Assembly: GCA_021397845.1 (NCBI GenBank)
Contig: CM038044.1
Coordinates: forward strand, 103,352,942-103,416,941
DNA length: 64,000 nucleotides
Reading direction: 5' to 3'
DNA from: Areca catechu
Taxonomy: Eukaryota; Streptophyta; Magnoliopsida; Arecales; Arecaceae
Positions 54,026 to 64,000 of the stretch are shown piece after piece. Numbering within the stretch: the stretch's first letter is position 1; each line of letters opens with the position of its first letter. The notes beneath the pieces are model-generated. The model worked only from the letters and a program-made list of their open reading frames with translations. It did no database searches and had not been told where the DNA came from. The position numbers and the translations under genes are program-made.

Positions 54026-56339
54026 TCACTGGGCTGCGGGTTCGGAGCCATCTGCCGGAGGCGTGGGTGCTGCGTCTTCGACTTCTACAGCGGCCGGCTC
54101 CTGGGGCTGCTCCGGGGCCGTGGCATCGCTGGTCGACGGCGCCACAGGTGTCGCTTCGGCCATGCCGGAAGCCCTGCTCTCACCTCCCGACCTCCTGCCA
54201 CCGACTACGACCCCGCTCAGGTCCAGCTGGGGGAAGAAGGCCCCCACCTTCTCGCGGCACATCCGGAACCCCTTCAGGAAGGAGTCCACAGCGGCCTCCC
54301 GGACCTCCGACGTGTACTCGTCGGAGGCCCGGAACTTGGGGACGGCCTCTTGCGCTTCCCGCTTGGCCGCCTCCAGGAGCCCGTTGACGTAGGCGCTCCG
54401 GTCCTTCACCGTGGCCGCGTCTCGCCGGGCCTCCTCCAGCTGGCGCTCCAGCCATTGGGAGTGGGCCTGCAGGCGGGCCTTCTCCGCCGCCTCCTCTTCA
54501 GTTCGGCGCTGGTTAGAGGTCCGCTCCTTCGACAAGGAGGCCTCCAACTCCTTGTTCCGCTCCTCGGAACGCGCCAGGTCAGACTAGAGGGCTTGCTTCT
54601 CGGCTCGCAGATCGGCGCCCTTCTCCATGAAATCCTTGACGTCAGTCGCAAGCTTGCCGAGCTTTTGATCCTGCTCGGAGTCCCTCTTGGCGTTCCCTAC
54701 GAGGAAATTCCTCAGTAGGAGGACATCGTTCCCGATCTGCAATGGCAAAAGCGACATAGGTCAGAGCAAAGGCAGGTAAGTTCGAGATAGGAAAATGGAA
54801 AAGGAAGAAGCCCAGACTTACCGTGAAGAGCTGCGGAAGGATGCTGAGCAGCGCGTCCGCGTAGTCCCGGCCGCCCCGAGCTCGGCGGTCCCGGGCGGTG
54901 GAGGCGTACTCCATCATCTTCTCCGCCAGCCCCCTGTCGAGGATGACCGAGTCCCGGTGGGTGATCACCGGCGCCGGGGCCTTCGGGCCGGCCCCTGCGG
55001 CAGCTGCCCCCTCAGCCGAAGCCGCAACCGACGGACCGGCGGTCGCCACAGGCGGTGCTGTCGGGCTGGCAGCAATAACGGGCCCGGCGATGGGCGGAGC
55101 GGCAGGCGCTGGAGCCCTCTCTGCAGCGCCACCAGGTCGCGCGGCCGAAGTATCAGTGGCCCCGCCCTGAGGTGGCCGGGGCGGGGAGATGACGGCAACC
55201 GGGCCGGGCACGATCGCCGCCATGACCTCCCGGCTCGTCTCCATGCGAGCCCTCTTCGCTGCGGGCTCGTCTACCTCCACGATGTCCCGCTGGGCCGCCC
55301 CCTCCAAGAGGTTCTCCAGTGAAAACTTCATCCCTGCAAGACAAAAGAGATAGAAAGTCAGCTGGCTCAGTTATGAAGAAAGGGGGGGGGGGGGGGGGGC
55401 AGAGGTCAATGAGGGGCCAAATCTCACCGGTCTCGCGGATGGGACTGATACCGGCCTCAAAAAGATTCTGCTTAGAAAGCAGAACCTCGAGCGCCGGGAC
55501 CTCATCGCCCAGGAGCTGGGTATAGGACTCCTGGTCCACCGGCTCGACTCGGGAATTCCGGTTCGAGGACCGGTCCAGCTCACTCCAGGCCCAGTCGACA
55601 TCGTCGACCGAGGCAAAGAAAAACCGGCTCTTCCATCCCTTGACCGAGGAAGGGAGGTCGAACCAGAGACACCTAGGCCGGGGTGAAATGTACCACCAGC
55701 CATCATCGGTGGAGCACTTCTTCAGGGTGAACAAGGCCCTGAAGAGAGAAAAACGGGCAACGAACCCGTGGAAGTGACAGAAAATGATGAAGGAGAAGAT
55801 GACCCGGATGGCATTAGGAGCCAGCTGGGCCGGGACGAGCCGAAAGTGGCTGAGGAAGGAAAGAAAGAAAGGATGCAAAGGAAATCGAAGACCCCCAAGG
55901 AGGAAGTCTTCGTAGAAAGCTATGCGGCCGGGGCCACTCATGGTGACGCGCTCCCCGGACCGCGGAGCAAACAGACGAATAGACCCCCGGATGCCATAGG
56001 CATCCCGGAGCAGAGAAAGGTCGCCCTCGGTCATGGTAGAAGCATGACCGGAGGGACCGGCAGGAAGAGACGGCGGAGCAGGAAGAGACGGCGGAGCAGG
56101 AAGAGAAGGCAAAGCAGGAAGGGAACGGAGGGGCACGGCAGGTGCAACCGGAGGGGACCGGATCCCCCTGGGGATGCCAATGGTGACACCCCCGGGTTGC
56201 AAGCGCCGGCGGACCTCCTTCGGAATTACCTCCTCATCCGAGGAGGAAGAAGATGGAGTCCTCGTCCGGGATGGACCGGCCTCGTCCGGGTTGGACCGGC
56301 CTCGTCCGGGTTGGAAGAGACATGGCGACGGCGCGCCAT
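54026..56339 (-). CDS. Antisense spliced ORF, Transposase_28-like (Tat copy 2)
   Basis: A minus-strand gene opposing gag-pol, with three inferred exons: 56339-55428, 55333-54822 and 54736-54026. The introns (55427-55334 and 54821-54737) begin GT, end AG after pyrimidine tracts, and preserve phase; copy 1 has the same two. Exon 1 encodes an Arg start (MARRR), a Ser-rich run, a Pro/Leu repeat and the 'putative gypsy type transposon' domain (TEGDLSLLRDAYGI, EDFLLGGLRF, PAQLAPNA, STDDGWWYISPRP). Exon 2 is Ala/Pro-rich with a basic KRAR segment. Exon 3 is a long coiled coil followed by an acidic tail. Two lesions: a 20-bp tandem duplication (56273-56312) shifts the frame just after the start, and a TAG (54584-54586) replaces Gln in exon 3. 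This is an additional ORF of the kind reported in Grande-like elements; its function is unknown. Probably non-functional here. Confidence 0.7.
55382..55399. repeat. G18 homopolymer inside intron 1 of the antisense ORF
   Basis: Eighteen consecutive Gs on the plus strand form a C-run on the transcribed strand, between the intron 1 donor and its acceptor. Copy 1 has no such run. The length may be unreliable in the assembly. Confidence 0.8.
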
Positions 56340-56810
56340 AAGAAAGAAAAGGACAGGAAGATCGGAAAGGAAATGAGAAGGAAGGAGGGGGGGAGCTAGA
56401 GAAGAAGGAGGCACTCACCGAAAATGCACAGACGAGCGCGAACAACAGGAGTTGTTAGCCTGCAGCAAACCACCCACGAAGCAAGGGAAAAGGCCTCATT
56501 CTGGAAAGTCCCCTCCATTTCAAACTCAACCGACAGCGACCGTACCCGTCATTCCGCCTCAGGCCACTGGATGGTCGCCACGTGGGCGCACGCCCGACAC
56601 CGATGCCTCGTTAGCAGAGTAACGGCCTCTGCCTCAAAGCGACGCATTGATTATGGGCAAGTGGGCGACGCGTGGCGGCTCCCCGTAGGTCTTCAGCCGC
56701 ATCGAGCCACGACGACGAGGATCGTGGCAATTATGATGCAAGATCTTCGCCTCTCCACGTCATGTCCGCATTTAATCCCGACATTCCGTTCTACGATGCC
56801 CCGACGGAAC

Positions 56811-56828
56811 GGCGGGCTGGGGGGCAAC
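56811..56828 (+). other. Polypurine tract of Tat copy 2
   Basis: GGCGGGCTGGGGGGCAAC directly precedes the 3' LTR start at 56829. Confidence 0.8.
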
Positions 56829-58484
56829 TGTTACAGCCGTGACAGTGACGTGGCCAGGCTTAGGTATCGCCAAATACGAGCAAGCCACGTGTAGGCTTCC
56901 CCGGCGGAGTCAGCGCCACGTCTTCAAAGCCAGGATCGGCGAGACTACACCGCCCGACGACTAAGGCGAACCGCCCTCGCCGAGGTCGAGCTCGGCTCGG
57001 AGCTCCTCTACCACCTCATTGGCGCCCGGGCCCGGAGGGGTCCGCTTAAGTGAGGTCGGCCGAGGTTGGGCGACCTCCTGCCACCTCGCCAGGTGTCCAC
57101 CCAGGAGGGGTCCACCTAAGCCGAGGTCGGCTGATCCTTCGCCCTTCGCCAGGTGGCCGCCCGGAGACGGGCCCACCTCGGCCGAAGCCAGGTGACCTCC
57201 TGCCACCTCACCAGGTGTCCACCCAGGAGGGGTCCACCTAAGACGAGGTCGGCTGATCCTTCGCCCTTCGCCAGGTGGCCGCCCGGAGATGGGACCACCT
57301 CGGTCGAAGCCAAGCGACCTCCTGCCACCTCGCCAGGTGTCCACCCTGGAGGGGTCCACCTAAGCCGAGGTCGGCTGATCCTTCGCCAGGTGGCCGCCCG
57401 GAGACGGGCCCACCTCGGCCGAAGCCAGGCGACCTCCTGCCACCTCGCCAGGTGTCCACCCAGGAGGGGTCCACCTAAGCAGAGGTCGGCTGATCCTTCG
57501 CCCTTCGCCAGGTGGCCGCCCGGAGACGGGCCCACCTCGGCCGAAGCCAGGCGACCTCCTGCCACCTCGCCAGGTGTCCACCCAGGAGGGGTCCAACTAA
57601 GCCGAGGTCGGCTGATCCTTTGCCCTTCGCCAGGTGGCCCCCAGAGACGGGCCCAACTCAGCCGAGGTCAGACCGATCGTACGACGAGGGCCCTGGGGGG
57701 AGAGACGGGCCCCGAGGCCATCCCTCGGGCCGTACGAATCCCAGACGGCGTCCTGTACGGAGGGTGGCGGCACGCGGAACATCACTAGCATTGGCCCGAC
57801 AGGTCCCACAACCGAGAGACGCAACCCTGACGCCACAGGCCCCATCGATAGATGGAGCCCACGCTTGGGGAAGAGGGCACTCTCACCGGGCCCGAGGCCT
57901 GCCGGCCGCCCTGCCAGCGCCGCCCTCCCCTCTTTCTCTTCTGTCCTTGCCTTTCCCATGCTGGGCCCGGCGGACGAGGTCGGAAAGCCGCCTGGCACCC
58001 TTCACCGAAAAGGGAAAAGAGAAGTGGATGGGGGATGGGAGTTTCCGAGGCGGAAAAAGATAAATGCGCGACGGAAGGGGATAAAGAAGGAAGGATCTGG
58101 GGACGACAAGGTAAGCCAATTAGCCTGGGGACAAGGAGGAAGCACCGGCACAAGGCCTTGCATCGAGAGAGAAGCCAGAAATCCCTAGAGGGGAAGACTG
58201 GGTGCGAGCTCGGCAAGGAGGCCCAGCCGAGATTCTGGTCCCCAGAGCGTTTCCTTCACCAGTTAACTCTCTAAGTCTGAAACCCTTTAGAGGGTCCGGC
58301 TGGAGAGTCTGTTCCTTCTCGTCGTCTACTGACTTGACCGTCGGAGCTCCCTCGCCGGGATCCCCGGCCAGGGTCCTCTAATCCCTTTGTTGCAGGTTTT
58401 CCGCGGGAAGGGAGGCTCCCTCGCCAGGCGGTCAGGAAGGATCGGCCGATCCGTGGCACGGGCGCGGCAGCGAGAGCGGCAACA
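56829..58484 (+). repeat. 3' LTR of Tat copy 2
   Basis: 1656 bp, from TGTTACAGCC to GGCAACA. It carries the same 122-bp repeats as the 5' LTR, with one unit shortened by loss of a CCCTTCGCC-like segment near 57383. Confidence 0.95.
57058..57660 (+). repeat. 122-bp LTR repeat in the 3' LTR
   Basis: Homologous to 45917-46510, with about five units. One unit near 57380 is shorter by about 9 bp. Confidence 0.9.
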
Positions 58485-58489
58485 TGTAT
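58485..58489. other. Target site duplication TGTAT, right
   Basis: Matches 45671-45675. Confidence 0.9.
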
Positions 58490-58638
58490 CATCATCTTAT
58501 TAAGCCCTTAGGTGATTCATAGAGATATATTAACATGAATGAAACAAATAACCTAATTTAATAATATCAAATATAAAATTATATTCTATAAAGAAAATAT
58601 GCATATGTTAGATTGGCTTGTAGGACATACATCTAATA
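58490..58638 (-). repeat. Older Tat-type LTR, right end
   Basis: Joined in thought to 45675, this completes an LTR whose minus-strand start would be TATTAGATGTATGTCC (canonical TGTTAG). The continuity across the TGTAT duplication is what identifies the target of copy 2. Confidence 0.5.
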
Positions 58639-60277
58639 ATTATAACTTTAAATTCTTAATAACGAAAATATCCCTTCCTCTTCCTAAAAAATAAAAACAT
58701 CCTATCCCAGAGTGCCATAATTTGATCTTGGAATGACATAATTATCTTTGAGGAAGTCATAAAAACTATAAAAGAGAAGCACATTTTTATCATTAAAAAT
58801 TTTAATGGAAAACTAGGTAAAATTTTCAATGATGAAAATGTCCATCATATCTTTTTGAAAAGTTAAAAACATCATATCCTAAAATGTCATAATTTGGCTA
58901 TAGGTTATCATAATTCTTTAATAATCAATAATTCTATGGTAAAAAAAATATTTAGGATACTATATTTTTCTAGATAAATATTTTACGGGCAATATTTAGA
59001 TAGGAAAATAGTTTATCTATATTCTTTTATACATGAGAAAATAGTTTCAAAATCTATTATCCATATTCTTTTACATTACTACTCTCCTGGATAAGTTACT
59101 AAATTTATTTATATATTTCATAATATCCTTTATATTTTTTAGGTGTAAAAGGAATGGATAATTAAGTTATTGGATATTGAATGATGGAAACATTAGAAAT
59201 AGAAGAAAGAAATTTTAGGAATAAAATTAACTATTAACTTTACTAATTAGTAGAAAAATGATTTAGTCATCTCTAGGTAGATAAGGTTTTTTTCATTTAA
59301 TAAATAAATACTATCCACGAGAAAGTAACTTATCCATCTTAAAAAATATAAGAACATAGATAAGTTGGCCAATAAAAATGTTAACTTTCTTATAATATTT
59401 ATCTATAAAAGAACGTACCCTTAGGATATTATAAATACCACAAAAGGAGAGGATACTTTTGATATTGAAAATTTTAAATAAAGAAGCTTGACAATATTTT
59501 TAATAACAAAGTTACCTCTCATATTTTTTTAAAAAGATAAAGATATTTTATTTCAGAATTTATCCCCTTTTTCATGAAAAACTAGACATCGTATTCCTAG
59601 ACTTGGAATGTTACAATTTTTTTTGGGAGAAGTAATAAAAACTACAAAAAGTGAAAACATTTTGACCATTGAAAATTTTAAACAAAAAGCTAAATAAAAT
59701 TTTTATTAATGAAAATATCCTTTACACCTTTCTGAAAAAGATAAAGGTATCATATTTCATGACAATGATGCCATAATTTTTTTTCAAAAAAATATAAAAA
59801 TTATATAAAAAAAAATTATAATTAATTTTTTTAAAAAATATATTTTAAAAAACTAAAAAATTAAAAAATAAGTTACATTAAATATCTGCGGCATTAAAAA
59901 CGGTGCAGCCCGTTAATTATGCCCAATTAGATAAAATGGTTTTTTCTTTTTTTTCTCGACGGGGTGGGACAAAAAATTACTCATCGCACAAAGTTACAAA
60001 ACTACCTCTCGTCCATCTTAAGATTACCTTGGTAGAGAGAAGCAGACTTGGGTTCCTCTCCAAATCCTGGTAACGATGTAACGGCCGTGTCATTTTCTTT
60101 TTCCTTCCCTTTTCTGTCTACCGGTTCATGGTTGTCACCTTTCTCCATCAATTTCTCTAACGATCCATTCATAACGACCCTTGCTTCCCTTCCTACAGTC
60201 CTTCCCATCGCCTCACCAGCACATCATCTCTCTTTTGTTCTTGTTCTATCTCCCATCGGTTAATAAAGTTAGCATAC
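58639..60277. other. AT-rich non-coding DNA with a degenerate repeat
   Basis: No gene is supported. A loosely repeated motif (GAAAATTTTAA..., then AATGAAAATATCC, then AAAAGATAAAGGTATCATATTTC and GCCATAATTT) occurs near 58660-58740, 58790-58910, 59455-59560 and 59660-59790. From 59890 the base composition becomes more mixed; a 71-residue frame at 60048 has no recognisable domain. Confidence 0.5.
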
Positions 60278-61038
60278 TGTTGGGATATCCTGGTTCAGCT
60301 ATGAACCAGGCTCCGGTTCGACTTATCGAAGCCCCGGTTCTCTGGACTACGGACTTCGAACTAAACGAAGGCCAACTGCAAGCAACTCATGGCTTCACAC
60401 CGAACTACAACATCCGAAGGCCAGTCCTTCGGTTAGCACCTTCGACCCCGGCCGAAGTCTGAACTACTCATCGACTTCCGAAGACATGAACTTCGGTCCC
60501 CGCCGTAGACATGATCTCCGGCCTCGGGGAAATGTCAAGCCTTCGGCCCATGCAAGGGGAAACCCGAAGCTTGAACCACAATCTATTCCAAAAAGGAAAC
60601 TGTAACCAACAATTACAATCGACACTCATCACGCCATGATCATGGCACGCAATTCCTGCAGCCACACCTCCGATCTAGCCGAAATCGCTCATTGACAACC
60701 TACGATCGCCAATCATGGGAGTGAATAGCTCCCCATGATCTCCGGGAAAAGAGCGGGCCACAGACCGGAGGCCATCTTTTAAATATGGGTAAGAAGGATG
60801 GCTCGAGAGGTACGCGTGAATAATCTCGCACACATACACTTTCAATCTCTAAGAACTCTTTTTCTCTTCCACTCTTGACATCTTCTCCATTCTGTGGCTA
60901 GAATCCACCATTGACTTAGGCATCAGAGTGTCCTCCACTGGAACAACTCCGACAAGGGACCTGTTTTGCAGGTGAACCAGGGAGCGGTCTTGCGACGCAG
61001 CAGCTCTGACCGGCCGATCCAGGGACTCCACGCCAATA
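60278..61038 (+). repeat. 5' LTR of the third element
   Basis: Starts TGTTGGGATA and ends CCAATA, one change from the CCAACA expected to mirror TGTTGG. The edge is placed by the primer site that follows. CTTCGG and CCGAAG motifs are frequent. A TTTAAATATG motif at 60778-60787 is a possible TATA region. Confidence 0.75.
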
Positions 61039-61058
61039 GATTGGCACGCTATGTAGGG
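61039..61058 (+). other. Primer binding site of the third element
   Basis: GATTGGCACGCTATGTAGGG directly follows the LTR and resembles the site of Tat copy 2. Confidence 0.7.
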
Positions 61059-61119
61059 GGCGTATTACTAACATTTGTTAAGCTCCCTCCCAGATAAGGG
61101 GAAGAAACAGAATTTCTTG

Positions 61120-64000
61120 ATGGCAAGAGGAAAAGCTCAAAATGCTTCTACAAGCCAGAGTCGTGCTCCGTCTTAGGGGGGTGGATCCCCGGAGGAGAAT
61201 GATGTTCCACCTCCCACAGTTGTAGTGGGAGCACAGCAGTTCGAAGCTCTTATGAACCAGGTCGCCAACCTGACGGCCATGGTTCAAGAGTTTCAAGATA
61301 GAGCCTTTCCGGTGGCAAACCCACCGGCTGTTTCTAGACATAGCTCTCGATCCCGAAGAAGGAGAGCACCACGGGAAGATTCAGTGCATCCCTCCCCCCA
61401 TTCTCGGCCCTCTCCCGAAGGCCAAACTTTGAGACTGCCTAGGTCTGTCGATTCCCTACAAAAAGGGAAAAGGCCTAGGCAAACTTTCTCCTCCTCCTCC
61501 GAAGACTCCACTCTGGTGGAGAGAGTGCCCAAGCAGACTCCTAATTATGACGGGAGGTTCAGAGCCATCAAATCAAAGATGGCAAGGGTGAGAGAACAGA
61601 GAATGCGGGATCAGAGAGATCCCGAGGACCTGATTGTGGGTGATCTACGCCCACCCTACACCGACCGCATCATGGCTGAGGACATTCCTTGGCACTTCAG
61701 GGTTTCCCAGATGGAACCCTACGACAGCACCTCCGACCCCTTCGACCATTTGGGCAGCTTCAAAGCCCATATGATGATTCAAGGAGCTTCGGACGCAATA
61801 TACTATCTGGCATTCCCGGCTACCTTGAAGAAGTCCGCTCGGATGTGGTACTCGAACCTATGCCCAGGTACCATCGATTCCTTTTCCGAGTTAGAAAAAT
61901 TGTTTATCTTGCATTTCAGGACCTGCCGCAAGACTTCTCGGAATACAGACACACTCTTCCTCCTTCACCAGAATGAAGGAGAGAGCCTGAGAGATTACAT
62001 TTTCAGGTTCAATGCGGCCACGCTTGAGATCCCCGGCCTCAACGAGCACGTAGACATGTCAGCACTGAAGAAGGGGCTTCGAACCTCCAGGCTTACTTTT
62101 TTCCTGGACAAGAAGTTCCCTAAAAGCTACGCTAAGCTTCTATCAAGGGCTTAGAAATACGTCGATGCTGAAGAGCAGGCAGCGAATCGATGTTTGATTG
62201 AAGGGAAACCTCCTTCAAAGAAGAAGAATAGCAGGGGACAAGGCCCCCAAACTTCCAATAACAACGATGGCAGATATGCAGACCGCCGGAGAAGCCCTCC
62301 CAAGCCTAGAGCATTGGGAGGAAGATTCGACTCATACACCCCCCTCAACCTCCCTCGAGAAAAAATCCTCATGGATATAGAAAAAGAAAACTATCTCCAA
62401 CGGCCCCGTCCCATGAAGGCCTCCTCTTCCGCAAGGAACATGAACAAACTCTGCCAATTCCACAAGGACCATGGCCACAACACAGAAGAATGCATCCAGC
62501 TGAGGGATACGATCGAGGATCTCATCAAGAGATGATACTTGGGGTGGTACATCGATTGCCAGGGACCCCGGTCGGAAGCAACTGTTCCCCAGCCACCTCT
62601 CGAAGAGGCCGAATTGCCAAATCAAAGGCCCACCAATGAAGGTGTAGGGATGATACACCGGCCCGCCAACTAGAGAAGGGATGAAAATGAAGCTTCAAAG
62701 CGACTGAAAGATAACAACTCCATCCTCTTCTCCGACGATGACCTTGCAGGAGTCTGGCTCCCGCACGATGACCCTTTTGTAATTTCGACCGTAGTGGCCA
62801 ATTATGATGTACAGAGAGTTCTTATTGATAATGGAAGTTTGACTGATGTCTTGATATACGATGCATTCTTCAAAATGTGTTTGCCTAGACATCAACTACA
62901 AAGATCCCCCACACCACTCTCCGGTTTCAAGGGCAACCAAGTTTATGCCGAAGGGGAGATAGTGTTGCCTGTAGCCCTCGGCTCCGAGCCTCGATAAAAG
63001 ACATTGCCGATCAACTTCACGGTGGTCCATATCCCCTCTGCATACAACATTATTCTGGGGAGGCCCGCCTTGAACAGGTTCCGGACCATGATCTCCTCTC
63101 ACTACATCTTGGTACGCTTCCCCACCAGGAATGGTGTTGGAGAAGTTAGAGGGAACCAAAGGACGGCACGGTAATGTCTAATGATTGAAGACAGGCATTT
63201 CAAAGATTTGACTACTCCGGATCAACTGGATCCGAGGGATTCAACCACAAACCTTAGTGAACCCATGGAGAGGACCATCCCGATACCTTTGAAAGAGGAA
63301 GATCCCTCCAGAGTTGTGCAAATCGGGAGCACCCTTGACGAGGAAACCAGAACGAAGCTGATTTGTTTCCTCAGGGACAACGCCGATGTCTTCACCTGGT
63401 CGGCTTCGGACATGCCCGAGATTCTCATCGAAGTGATTACTCATCGGCTGGAAGTAACCCCTGGGTACAAGCCGGTGTGACAGAAGAAGAGGAGCTTCAC
63501 TCCCGAAAGACAGCAAGTTGTTGACGAAGAGGTTGGCAAGCTCCTCAAGACAAGGTTCATCAGAGAGGCCCGCTACCCCGAGTGGCTGGCCAATATGGTA
63601 ATGGTGAAGAAAGCTAGTGGCAAGTGGAGGATCTGCATCGACTATACAGACCTCATCAAGGCTTGCCCAAAAGATAACTTCCCTCTCCTAAAGATTGATC
63701 AACTGGTCGACGCTACCGCCAGCCACCAGTTGCTGAGCTTTATGGATGCCTTCTTCGGCTACAACCAGATTAGAATGGATCTGCAAGATGAGAAGAAGAC
63801 AGCATTCATCATTGACAAAGGTCTCTACTGCTACAAGATGATGCCGTTTGGCCTCAAGATCGCCGGAGCAACATTTCAAAGACTCATCAATAAGGTGTTT
63901 GAAAAGCAACTGGGAAAAAATATGGAGGCCTATGTTAATGACATGATCGTCAAGAGTCTCCACCAGAGAGACTACATCCATGACTTGGAGAAGTCATTCA
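61120..64000 (+). pseudogene. Gag-pol of the third element, stops only, incomplete
   Basis: One frame from the ATG at 61120 to the window end. In order: gag (about 61225-62150), the knuckle CQFHKDHGHNTEEC (62452-62493, CX2HX4HX4C as in Tat), protease with DNGS in place of DSGS near 62827, and RT up to YVND near 63934, where YVDD is expected. It is interrupted by stops at 61174, 62152, 62533, 62671, 62995, 63172 and 63478, yet no frameshift was found. Most stops and both active-site changes can be explained by C-to-T or G-to-A changes. RNase H and integrase lie outside the window. Inactive. Confidence 0.85.

Larger units (their letters stand above)
45676..58484 (+). mobile_element. Complete Ty3/gypsy Tat-lineage element, copy 2
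   Basis: 12,809 bp with two LTRs (45676-47339 and 56829-58484), TG...CA ends and an exact TGTAT target duplication. It holds the primer site, gag, protease, RT, RNase H, a second RNase H, integrase, a 120-bp tandem repeat, a spliced antisense ORF and the polypurine tract. Two RNase H domains and a CxxH-type gag knuckle are features of the Tat lineage. Hand alignment of the last roughly 840 bp of the LTRs shows about two dozen substitutions, mostly C/T and G/A, so it is a moderately young insertion. It sits inside an older LTR. Confidence 0.95.
60278..64000 (+). mobile_element. Third Ty3/gypsy Tat-like element, right end outside the window
   Basis: 5' LTR (60278-61038), primer site, gag and pol up to RT on the plus strand. 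The coding sequence is related to, but clearly different from, the two other Tat elements, and the LTR is short (761 bp) and unrelated to theirs. The left flank is CATAC, a candidate target duplication. Confidence 0.85.

Noticed and set aside
60048..60263. 71-residue Ser/Pro-rich frame, possible small secreted protein
   Set aside because: A hydrophobic start alone is weak evidence. There is no conserved motif, and an equally long frame exists on the opposite strand.

Overview
The window is nuclear DNA from a flowering plant, most likely a monocot. It is built almost entirely of LTR retrotransposons inserted into one another. I found no convincing host gene, rRNA, tRNA or prokaryotic feature. 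The plant and monocot call rests on the element families: Ty3/gypsy Tat elements with two RNase H domains and a spliced antisense ORF of the 'putative gypsy type transposon' kind, SIRE-like Ty1/copia LTRs, and an Athila-like remnant. The species cannot be read from the sequence.

Layout. 1-3168: a minus-strand, pol-less LTR element (3' LTR cut by the window edge, 455 bp interior, 5' LTR) lying inside the gag of the next element. 3169-13433: decayed Tat copy 1 (gag-pol, 121-bp repeats, antisense ORF, 3' LTR with 185-bp higher-order repeats). 13434-14215: no gene. 14216-18312: truncated minus-strand SIRE-like copia element with its 5' LTR. 18313-21442 and 41097-43670: two halves of an old minus-strand Athila-like element. 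They are split by a pol-less SIRE-like element (21443-41096, target duplication CCTAT). That element is itself split at 24609-38726 by an array of four LTRs and three interiors of the same family, bounded by one target duplication, AACAC. 43671-45675 and 58490-58638: halves of an older Tat-type LTR, split by a complete 12.8-kb Tat element (45676-58484, target duplication TGTAT). 58639-60277: AT-rich DNA with a degraded repeat and no gene. 60278-64000: 5' LTR and gag-pol of a third Tat-like element running off the right edge.

How the parts relate. Tat copy 2 is the best preserved. It has LTRs of about 1.66 kb, PBS, gag, protease, RT, RNase H, a second RNase H, integrase, a 120-bp tandem repeat, an antisense two-intron ORF and a PPT. 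It still carries two stops in gag, a frame discontinuity before integrase, and two lesions in the antisense gene. The SIRE-like units in the centre keep only gag and the start of protease, so they would depend on a helper of the kind represented, in broken form, at 14216-18312.

Most notable are the four-LTR tandem array, the short palindrome-centred repeats upstream of the TATA box in every SIRE-like LTR, the frame break shared by two Tat copies at the same codon, the conserved antisense spliced gene, and the dimer-versus-trimer reorganisation of a 61-bp LTR monomer between the two Tat copies.
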